Source: Seminavis robusta
Lineage: Eukaryota; Bacillariophyta; Bacillariophyceae; Naviculales; Naviculaceae
Assembly: GCA_903772945.1 (NCBI GenBank)
Contig: CAICTM010000855.1
Span: 1 to 45,443 of the forward strand
Reading direction: 5' to 3'
Length of the DNA: 45,443 nt
This document shows positions 9,650 through 18,100 of the stretch, in pieces; position 1 is the first letter of the stretch, and each line of letters opens with the position of its first letter. The position numbers and the translations under genes are program-made. The notes under the pieces were generated by a model that saw only the letters and a list, made by a program, of their open reading frames with translations, had not been told where the DNA came from and made no database searches.

Positions 9650-10342
9650 ATGTCCAACCATGAACAGGCGCTACAGTGGATATCCGCCATGGATAAAATC
9701 CGCGAAAGTTCGTTCAACCTCGGCCCCGACGGCGTCGAATCCTGGCTCGAAGACGTCAAACGCGCCGCAGACCATTGGGGAAACAACCGCATCCCGCCCG
9801 ACATCAAGAATGCGACCAACGTAACCGAAGACACCTGGGCAAGCCGTGGAAACTCTGTCACTCCTGTTTTCCGCCACAGCATTCCGAAGTATGTGAATGC
9901 TGTGCGTGAATTCACACACAGCGTCAAGACGAGCACCTTTCACCATTCGTACAAAGCCAAGAACGGAGACCTCCAATCTGGTGAAGGCGTCCCACGCAAT
10001 CGCATGACCGCACACAAACGCAACAAACTCGAATTCGTGGAAATCACTTATTTTCAGCTCGATGGCACTCCCTTCACCATTCGCACCACCACCATACAGA
10101 GCGGTTATTATTGGCATATGTGGATCAGAAGCTTTTGGGAAAGGCTCTCCGAAATCCTCGATGCACCCTACGATGAGAAGAACAACCACTACCGTCGCCA
10201 TCTAGTCGCCCTAAATGCAGAAGTGCAAGAGCGTGGCCACGGATTCTTCCCTGAGAGCGTCCGCGCCGTCATTCATGAACTCCAGGACCGCTTCGACGAA
10301 CCCCGCACTCATTTTGACCCTGTTGTAAATGCAACACCTTAA
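9650..10342 (+). CDS. Orphan ORF (230 aa)
   Basis: ATG at 9650 (CCAACATG) opens a 230-aa frame. The product is hydrophilic and Trp/His-rich, with clusters such as QALQWISAMDK, WLEDVKRAADHWG, TAHKRNKLEFVEITYFQLDG and YYWHMWIRSFWERLSEIL, and a final amphipathic helix region (VRAVIHELQDRFDEP). No signal peptide or membrane span is visible. It is the longest orphan in the block and is transcribed divergently from the acidic-tail gene. I do not recognise a family; a nucleic-acid or capsid-type role would be a guess. Confidence 0.55.
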   Translation: MSNHEQALQWISAMDKIRESSFNLGPDGVESWLEDVKRAADHWGNNRIPPDIKNATNVTEDTWASRGNSVTPVFRHSIPKYVNAVREFTHSVKTSTFHHSYKAKNGDLQSGEGVPRNRMTAHKRNKLEFVEITYFQLDGTPFTIRTTTIQSGYYWHMWIRSFWERLSEILDAPYDEKNNHYRRHLVALNAEVQERGHGFFPESVRAVIHELQDRFDEPRTHFDPVVNATP

Positions 10343-10549
10343 TCTTATTTCCAAGGGTTCTGAAGCAAACCCCATCCTTAAAAAAACATTAATTTGTTTA
10401 TTTGTTTTCTACATTTTACATTTTTTTTAACTAAAAACATGAAATACAAAGACGCCCCTGCGTTTCACCTGTACTGCCAGACAGGTAAACACCCGTCTCT
10501 TCCCATCTCTTCCCACACGATAAGAATTCCCGAGAATCAACAGAAACCA
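10343..10549. other. A/T-rich convergent spacer
   Basis: About 200 nt between the end of the 9650-10342 gene and the end of the oppositely coded 10550-10993 gene. Positions 10378-10435 are A/T-rich with T and A runs, like the 8840-8883 spacer between the previous convergent pair. It probably carries both 3' ends. Confidence 0.4.
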
Positions 10550-10993
10550 TTAACTAACGCGGTATCCCCCGTCCAAGACAACATTAACTCCGTCCCGTTC
10601 CGTGTATTCAATGACAGTGTACCCATAATTAGGGTTGAAAGACCGACCTCCGATAAGAAGTCCCATGTTTGGCCGTACACGCTCATCGCACTCAGCAACG
10701 TAATGACCCGGATCAACATGTTTATGTGCCTCATTGCAGTAAGGACAAATTACAGTAATAGAACCCTTAAGCCTTAAAGCAACAGGAGTTCCATAGTAGT
10801 TCTGCATATACGCCTCCATCTCCCCTACATCCATAGGAACGCTAGCAGTACTAAGACTTGGCGTCTCACTTGGCGCATCCTCAACCACCTTAGGAGTAGG
10901 AGCAGATGGAAGTTCACTCACCTCCGCCGCACTGCCATCGTCCTCCCCCTCAATTTCAGAAGCAAAATCTTCAATCTTCATAACACCATCCAT
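10550..10993 (-). CDS. Orphan zinc-finger-like protein (147 aa)
   Basis: From ATG 10993 a 147-aa product is read. Residues 1-60 are acidic and Ser/Pro-rich, probably disordered. A compact metal site follows: Cys83-x2-Cys86, His90, His92, His97, Cys102 within ICPYCNEAHKHVDPGHYVAEC. The C-terminus (GRSFNPNYGYTVIEYTERDGVNVVLDGGY) looks like beta strands. Spacing does not fit classical C2H2 or a retroviral CCHC knuckle. The start codon lies 8 nt from the start codon of the divergent 11002 gene. Nucleic-acid binding is plausible but inferred only from the motif. Confidence 0.55.
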   Translation of the reverse strand: MDGVMKIEDFASEIEGEDDGSAAEVSELPSAPTPKVVEDAPSETPSLSTASVPMDVGEMEAYMQNYYGTPVALRLKGSITVICPYCNEAHKHVDPGHYVAECDERVRPNMGLLIGGRSFNPNYGYTVIEYTERDGVNVVLDGGYRVS

Positions 10994-11001
10994 CGTAAAA
11001 A

Positions 11002-11367
11002 ATGTGGATAGTTACTTCCAACATCATCAGCCTACCAGATTACATGACTATGATGGAGTTCATGAAACGGAAGTTTGTAACGGAAGGATTTATCAGTTAC
11101 CACCATGCACATGGTTCCCTAATCCTTTGTTGCCTAATCCACGAAGATGAAGAAGTCAACGTGCCCACTTGGTTCCCAACGTACGCTGTTCAACATCGAG
11201 ATGACAACAACATGGATCTAGACCAACCCATATCCATCGCCGGCAGCATGTTAATAGCCATGACAAACTGCGATTTACTCCACACCAAGAACCTAAAGAA
11301 CACACGATCCAGACTAGCTGACCGCCTCGGGGTAACCCTATCCCCCTCATCAGTAATCGTAGAGTAA
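11002..11367 (+). CDS. Small orphan ORF (121 aa)
   Basis: ATG at 11002 opens a 121-aa frame (MWIVTSNIISLPDYMTMMEF...). It has a Met-rich N-terminal helix, a hydrophobic strand with cysteines (GSLILCCLIHEDEEV) and a Ser/Leu-rich end. No family recognised. Only 8 nt (10994-11001) separate its ATG from that of the minus-strand zinc protein; later in-frame ATGs (e.g. 11044) are alternatives that would widen the gap. Confidence 0.45.
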   Translation: MWIVTSNIISLPDYMTMMEFMKRKFVTEGFISYHHAHGSLILCCLIHEDEEVNVPTWFPTYAVQHRDDNNMDLDQPISIAGSMLIAMTNCDLLHTKNLKNTRSRLADRLGVTLSPSSVIVE

Positions 11368-11562
11368 CCCTAACGATAAACTAAAAATCCTAACCATAAG
11401 CGTGTATCATCCACAAACATCACGCTTTCATGATCAAACACGATTCACTCTAAGTCTCCGGTACCCCGCGTAAGCATGATCCCGGTCTGACGAACCAGGA
11501 CCCTGACACCTGAAGTTGAATCCGAATCCAAACCCACCATGGTGTGAAAATTTTTTAAGCTA

Positions 11563-11653
11563 GAACTATAAAGGTTGAGCCCCCGCAGGGGGCTCTGAAC
11601 CATAAAGATTGGGCCCCTTGGGGCCCAACCACCAAGCTAGCTAGCTAGCTAGT
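11563..11653. repeat. Two tandem GC-rich hairpins plus (AGCT)n
   Basis: A 34-nt module occurs twice: GAACTATAAAGGTT followed by the hairpin GAGCCCCCGCAGGGGGCTC (11577-11595), then GAACCATAAAGATT followed by TTGGGCCCCTTGGGGCCCAA (11609-11628). The stems differ in sequence but both are perfect, so pairing has been kept while bases changed. A run of AGCT repeats (11635-11653) follows. This may be the 3' end signal of the minus-strand gene to the right or an element terminus. Confidence 0.75.
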
Positions 11654-12199
11654 GGGAGTGGAACACATGGTCTTCTGGCTTGCCCTCAAAGCACTGCAGC
11701 AGAGCCTCCTGCATCTTCGGCTTTGTCTTTTGGATGGAATTTCCCAGGACCCTGGCCCAACCCTTCATGTCTGCGAAGCTTGTGCGTGGGTCCAACAGCT
11801 TGGCTTTGGTCAGACCACCTTGCTTTGGAGCAGCCTTTCTCTTGCCAGGAGCGGCATGTTCATTGATCCTGGCCATCTGCCTTCCATCGTTTGTCAACGC
11901 CGCTCCCAAAGAAATTCGTAATTTGGGACTGGCCCTGGCCTGCAGCTTTCTTCCTTGCAAGGGCTCTCACAACAGGAGATGTGACTCCGTGGACTGCTCC
12001 CTGTGGGAAATGGCACTGCAGATATTGATCCAATTTCCCCGCCACTAGAGGAGTCCTAGCTTTCACAGAGGCACGTCCTATCTTGCCAACAGCCGCCAAG
12101 AACACCATGCCGTTCCACCTTGGGGAACCGTCCACTGGAGTACAGGTCCCGGATGTAGTGGTCGATACCAGCCGGCGCCTCTTTCGTACTCGCACTCAT
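11649..12199 (-). pseudogene. Decayed or misassembled gene with PIP-box-like motif
   Basis: Reading leftwards from ATG 12199 the frame opens as MSASTKEAPAGIDHYIRDL and continues in a second frame (PRWNGMVFLAAVGKIGRASVKARTPL) to KKAAGQGQSQITNFFGSG, then passes to a third frame at about 11875-11960 (ARINEHAAPGKRKAAPKQGG, then RTSFADMKGWARVLG) ending at 11649. The pieces make one basic, Lys/Ala-rich protein of about 180 aa if two small frame changes are accepted. QSQITNFF fits the PCNA-interacting consensus QxxIxxFF. No enzyme domain is recognised. It may be a decayed host gene, an element gene, or a gene with undetected introns. Confidence 0.4.
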
Positions 12200-12208
12200 T
12201 TTCTTCGG

Positions 12209-12375
12209 CGATGAAAGCGGATATATACTCGGCTGCGGTGGCGAAGTACCTCTGCGGCTACTGAATGAGGATTGCGAGGAAAGCAGATATATCCTCGGCT
12301 GCGGTGGTGCAGTACCTCTGCGGCTACTGAATGCGGTAAGTACACCTCTGCGAAGTACCTCTGCGGCTACTGAAT
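12209..12375. repeat. 65-bp tandem repeat upstream of the minus-strand gene
   Basis: GCGATGAAAGCGGATATATACTC... from 12209 recurs as GCGAGGAAAGCAGATATATCCTC... from 12274, each ending in TACCTCTGCGGCTACTGAAT. A third partial copy of the end lies near 12350-12375. About 2.4 copies with a 65-bp period. It sits just upstream of the minus-strand start, so it may be a repeated promoter module. Confidence 0.75.
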
Positions 12376-12572
12376 ACGGAAGGGATGACCTCGGTTTTAT
12401 TGTCTTGCTTCACTATCTCGCTCAAATTCGAAATCCTCTGCGAAATCCTCTGGCGAAATCCTCTGGATGCATGCTCTGTCGGTCTTTCGAAAACAACACG
12501 AAAACAACACCACGAGAGACTGATCGAGCTGACACAGAGAAAGATGCGAATCGAATCGTGTGCACGACTGAC

Positions 12573-12594
12573 TGACGTCAGTCGGGTGACGTCA
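12573..12594. promoter_or_regulatory. Two TGACGTCA (CRE/bZIP) sites
   Basis: TGACGTCA occurs at 12573-12580 and 12587-12594, 14 bp centre to centre. An inverted CCAAT box (ATTGG) follows near 12622. TGACGT is the core bound by bZIP factors and is used in diatoms by aureochromes and by the CO2/cAMP-responsive elements of carbonic anhydrase promoters. The likely target is the minus-strand gene starting at 12199; function here is inferred. Confidence 0.5.
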
Positions 12595-12639
12595 TCGAAA
12601 TCTAAAGATCCAACGATTCTGATTGGCTAATGGCTCTAC

Positions 12640-15145
12640 GGCGCTTCTACAGGGGTAGTGTACGGTTGGGCTGATGTCGGCACGGAGGTCCCGCTGTACT
12701 TTCTGTACCAAGCCTTTTATGTTCTGTGGACGTAGCTTCCGTGATCAGAACCCCCACCGGTAAGCACCCAATGAGAACCGGTTGAAGTAACCAACCAATC
12801 AAAACGAAGTTTGCTGGAGATAGTACCGACCCCACCAAACAGTCTACGACCCAAGCTATTTTATTCAATGAAAGTTCCACCGCCTCTCGACCGGTTAAAT
12901 AACCCCGACCACTGTGGACTAGACTCATGACTCGTCCGTGACAGACTCCCCGTGGTCCTAAACCCTCGTACTCAAGAGGAAAAACAATTAAAGGGGTTGA
13001 GGGCTCTGGCAGCAAGACTGCCGAGGTATACAGTACTAGTACGTTCGCCACCGTCACGTTGTTCACGAGAACGAGATGCTTTGAATGGACATCTCGCGGC
13101 CGTGGAGGGTATGTCCCTCGTGGTGCCCTCCTCACTTCACCGTACCGGTACGTGTCGTCACCATGTTGACCGCAATTGTATTTCGACACGATTAGGTGTG
13201 GCTGGAGCGAACCATGAACTGTGTCGTCGTGCGTGCTAGTATCAATTTGAGCGCTGCTCGTTCTAGCTGTTGCACCATGCATGGTTGGTCACAGTTGTAC
13301 CGTACCGTACGGTACGACGGCGGTGATGCGTGATGCACGTGTTTGGCAGCACACGGTAGGGTAGCCTCTTTCAAAAGAAGTTTCGGACAACAGACCCAAT
13401 TGCTTACTGCTGCGGAGCGACAAAAGTGGATGCCGAACTACATGTATGGCTCTCTGTCGTACGACTGTATTGCTCGGATCTCGATCTCCCTGCAACAACA
13501 CCAATAAAGCAATTAAGGAGAGCCAACAAAGCCAACTGCCTGTAGTTTAGAGATGAGCCTCCAGCCACTACCTGGTACCACCTCAATTGACCGAGATCCC
13601 GCTCAGCCAAAAGAGGTTCGAACGTTGCATTGCTCTCTTTTCCTCGGTCGTATCGGTACAGATCGCACGACTTTACCCAAACGGCGTCGAGACCGAATGA
13701 TAATCGAATCCAAGACCATTTAGTTTTGGGAAAAGAAGAGGGCAGAACTGGCGATCCGAGGGATTCCCAGATGAAGGAGAGACCGGCATGAACTGTGTGC
13801 CGTGACATGCTACCGTATGCGCCGATAGTCAAAGAGGCAAAGAGGCATCCTGCACGATAACTAGCTAGCTACTGGCTAGATCTACGAAGGAAGCTTGGTC
13901 TGCTGGGACTTGACATAATAATATGTTGGCAACTTACTGGCAACTGTTTTGGTTGAAGCAAGGTCGAGACAGCCCCAGCTTCAAGTGAAACAGCCGTTTC
14001 ATTTCTGACTGGTGTACCAGGTGTACCAGTATACACCAGGTGAAGAATGATGCAAAAGAAATAAGACGTACGGTACCGACTCATTGAAAGAGTCTGGTAT
14101 TGTAATTGGGGAGCGAAATAGATTGACGAAAAGATAAAAAAACACAAAAACAAATGCTACGGCCCCATGCCCCTTGTTGTGCTGCATGTGGCTGTAACAT
14201 TTGTTTGTTGATTTTATCACTTTGCCGTGGAGAAAAAGCACTCCCCAACTGTCAACACAGCGTTTTGGAGCGATTTTCGATTTTGAAACCTGCACCAGTT
14301 CAGTCGTGTATACCCATTCTTTCAGTCATATCACTTAAGTAAATTGGTCATTTCGTTAAATGTTTGCATTAAGCTTGCCAAAACGTTCACTTGTGGGTAT
14401 ATGGACTGCGATTGGTGTTAATGCTCTACTTTCAAATGGCAACTATAGGTTTAACACTCATCTCAAACAGATAACAGAAAGAAATAATGGCTAGGTCAAC
14501 TTTGAATTTCTCATTACCCATACCTTTCAGAACTTGCGCTTTCCGCGGAGTGACGAGTCGAGTCTATTTATCAATACGGGACATTCTACCATTTTTGATC
14601 GTGCATGAGATGTTTTCTGGTGGCATCGGCACATTGCAGCTATGAGAGGTGTTGATAACTAAGTGGACTCAGCACGAATGACAGTCATTTTTCTAACTAG
14701 TACCGGTACTCAGTAGTAGAAAGTCATCCTGCTAAGGTACTCTGAACAAGACAGTGCGTACTATGGGCGCAGAAGGAGAAGGCGCAGAACACCCATGCAT
14801 GCGAACTCATTTTTTCTTGCTTGTCATAACGTCATAACCATCTGGTACGGTACAGCCGCACATCACTCAGAGCTTCCATCGTACTAGTACTCTACGAGTA
14901 GGATACCAGAACAATTTGAGCGGCAGCAATAATAACGTGGCAACAACAACAACAACGATTTCTTGAAAGCACTCGATCTGGCTGTGAGAAAGCACACTGC
15001 TTCCTCGAAGCTACCCTTTTTTAATTCTGCCACGCCTAATAAATACGATTGCTGAATATCTCATTATAGTACGCCTAACCGTTTTGCGCTGTCTAACGAG
15101 CTGGTAGCGAGAGTTTGATCCATTGGCAGCGAAAAGCAAAAAATA
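12640..15145. other. Intergenic region, no convincing gene
   Basis: About 2.5 kb with no frame I can support as coding. It is rich in GTAC-type palindromes (for example GTACCGTACGGTAC near 13300) and GGTACCGGTA words. Near 14010 a GGTGTACCA word repeats. The last few hundred bases presumably contain the promoter of the giant gene at 15146, with CAACAACAACAACAACG at about 14942-14958. Confidence 0.5.
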
Positions 15146-18100
15146 ATGTGGAGCCTCGAGAATAACCCCAAAGACAAAGACCACGAGGCCTTCGAGTGTC
15201 AGGCGGAGACAGGAGAGCTACTCGCACCAACGGTGCCACGTCCTCCTTCTCACGACCGCCGTTTGACATTTGAATTGGCATATGCGAGTGGACATGGCGA
15301 TCCCACGTTGCCGTATTCGAGCCATGACAGTGTGGATGTTGAAGTACCTGACGAAGTTGTACCAGTCGAGACCGATCCGGGTTATGGCGAACAGCTTGCC
15401 GACTCGAGTGGTCTAGCAAACCACAGCCAGCAGACGGAAGATCTCGAGAAAAACGGCAGTGATGAAACGGAAGACCAGGACGACGAAGAGGAAGCTGAAG
15501 ATGGTGACGACGTTGGAGAAGAAGCCAAGAAAGAAGAAAAAGAAGAAGGGCTGTTCGATGGAGACAATTTGGATTTGGATTTGGACAGTATTCAGGATGA
15601 CTCCGTCAGCACCGTGCACAGTGCCGAAGACCGCGAGGCAGCCATTCGAGAAGGATTTTTTGGCTTCTTTTTTGGGTACATTTCAGACTCTATTGGTTGT
15701 GGTGCCTTTGATCAGCTCATGGCTTCACTGATGGCGCTCATGGCACCCATCGTTGCCATGGGGACCAAATTGCTAAAAAAAGTTAAAGGAGAGGATGACA
15801 ATGGACAAGAGGATGCAGTTCAAGAGATCATTGATAATGTGCAAGGCACTGGAGCCAATCCATTCACTTCTGGTGGTGGCGGTGGAGGTGGAGGCGGCCC
15901 TCCTCCTGGGGTGGCCGAAATGGCAACAGCCGCATCCCAGGGAGCTGCCAGTGCGGGGGCGGCTGGTGCTGCCAGTGCGGGAGCAGCTGCTGCTGGAGGT
16001 ACGTGTGCAATTGACTGATGTTTTCTTAAAAGGGAGTGTCATGTTACAAACAGAAACACCAACATTTTTCTCTTTCATCGATCCCTCTTCCGTCATTCCA
16101 TACTTAGCATCCATTGGAGGTATTGCTGGAGTAGCTGGGGCTGTAGCTGGAGCAGGACTTGCTGCACAGGCTGGAGTTGCGGTAGGTGTTGGTACGTTTT
16201 GTCGTTCACGCCAAGAGTAAGAGTACATGTCCCTTCTAGACTACTCTGACGCAATATTTTGTGCACATTTCTGGTTGATACAGCTGCTGTTGCTGCAGCT
16301 GCTGTCTCGGGTGGTGTTGCGATGACTACCAGCGTGGTAAATACTACCGTCCCCGTGAACCTTTATGGTGACTTTGTGCCACCGTTCTGCTCGGAAGCAT
16401 CAGACAACAAATTTGGCTATGTTGAATTGACAATATCAGGAATACCCCCCAGTGCTCTAGAGGACAATGAAGCCAGAGGCAGCCTGGAGGACCTGTTTCG
16501 AAACGTTTACAATGAAATCACGTAAGCTTGACCATTTATTCAATTTGGTTGGAAGACTGATCACATCTCACATCCTTCGCCATCAATTACGGCTTTCTTT
16601 GGTTCAGGGGCATGTGTTTGGACGAGTATGACCGAGTCCTGCACTTTTCACAAATCAATCGATGGGAAACTGTCTGGGGTGACAATACCACTACAACTGG
16701 AAGCTCAACAGCAACAACCAACAGAGACAATGCTGTTGGAGGTACTGGCACTGCGACCGCAGAAGAATATGATGCCTTGGTCGCCAGCAGTGTCACTACC
16801 ACATATTGGACAGCCAAAGTTGACTGCAATGGTTGTCCTGATCAAGAACCATTGTTTGCTGTTCCCGAGGAGGAGTCCAATCCACCTAACAGTCAATCGA
16901 GACATCTGTCTTCCTTTCTAAATCACGAGACATCCCCCTCGAAAAAGAGAGGGTTACAAGCTGAACAATTTCAAGCCATCAGCTTTGACATGACAGAGTT
17001 CTTTCCGCTCTTTGCAGCCTCTTTTAGTTACAACATTGTCCCCACACTCAATGGCGTCGAAGGTATTACAATTGCAGTGCCAGGATCTGACACTGCTGGT
17101 GGGGCTGGTCCACAAATTGTGTTTGCCGTTGCTCGGGCAGTGACAGAAAGCGGCAGTGTGGATGAACAGGCAGCACCTGTGCGACAAATTGGTGAACTTG
17201 TGATTCGAGAGATCCTAGAAGCCGTGGAAGCCAATCAAGGGACTATCCAATCACCCTTTGTCCAGAATGATCTTTCCACTATTGAAGACTGCATTCGACA
17301 GGAGCAAGGATCTGGGGCAGGGGAGAGCACAGGAGCCCCCAATGCTTCAGAATTCTGTCAAGCTTTGCTTCAGAGTAATGACATTGAGACTTTGGCGTCA
17401 TGTCTTGACAACGCAGGATCCTCTGAATGTCAACAAATTTTGCCTGGTTTGTTGGAGGAAACACAAACTTTGAGGGAACAAGGTATCAGCGAGAACGATG
17501 CAATGAGCACCCCTGGTGAAGGTCAAAATGGCAATGACAATAGAGGCGAAGAAGGGGGGGAAGCCAATTCAGATGGTGGGGCAGAAGGTGCCTTTGAACC
17601 TAATACGCCAGCTGACTCTACAACTCCTGGAAGTGAAGGACTTGATTCCCTGTTGGCGGCACCAGCAAACTCACCCATTTCATCGGACCAAGGTCAGCCA
17701 TTAGCAGCCAGCCCAGCAATAGCCATTGGCGCAACCAGCGCCTCGCCAAACATGGGAACTCCAAGTTATGGTGCATTTGGCCCAGCAGCTACACCGGGCG
17801 GCCAATCTGGAAGCTCTGCATCAGTGGGCCCGACCATGCCGGGCAGTTCATTTGGTGAAGCCTCTGTGACTTTAGACAAACCCACAGTTACCCCTGGCCA
17901 ACCATCTGGGAGTCCCGTGACATCAGTTCCCACACTGCCAACCAGCTCATTTGGTGAAGCCTCCGTGACTCTAGACATACCCACAGTTACCCCTGGTCAA
18001 CCCTCTGCAAGTCCCACAACATCTGTCCCCGTCACACCAACCAGTTCAATTGGTGAATCATCACCAGTGACTTTAGAGAAACACCCAACGGTGACCCCTG

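Noticed and set aside
9337..9936. N-terminal extension of the acidic-tail gene to 345 codons
   Set aside because: It would cover the hairpin repeats and overlap the opposite gene at 9650; the composition of the extension is unlike the rest.
12647..13282. Minus-strand ORF of 211 codons
   Set aside because: Length is slightly beyond chance, but the product has no recognisable pattern and the DNA is full of GTAC palindromes typical of intergenic sequence here.
13404..13832. Minus-strand ORF of 142 codons
   Set aside because: No domain, odd composition, no promoter or neighbour supporting it.
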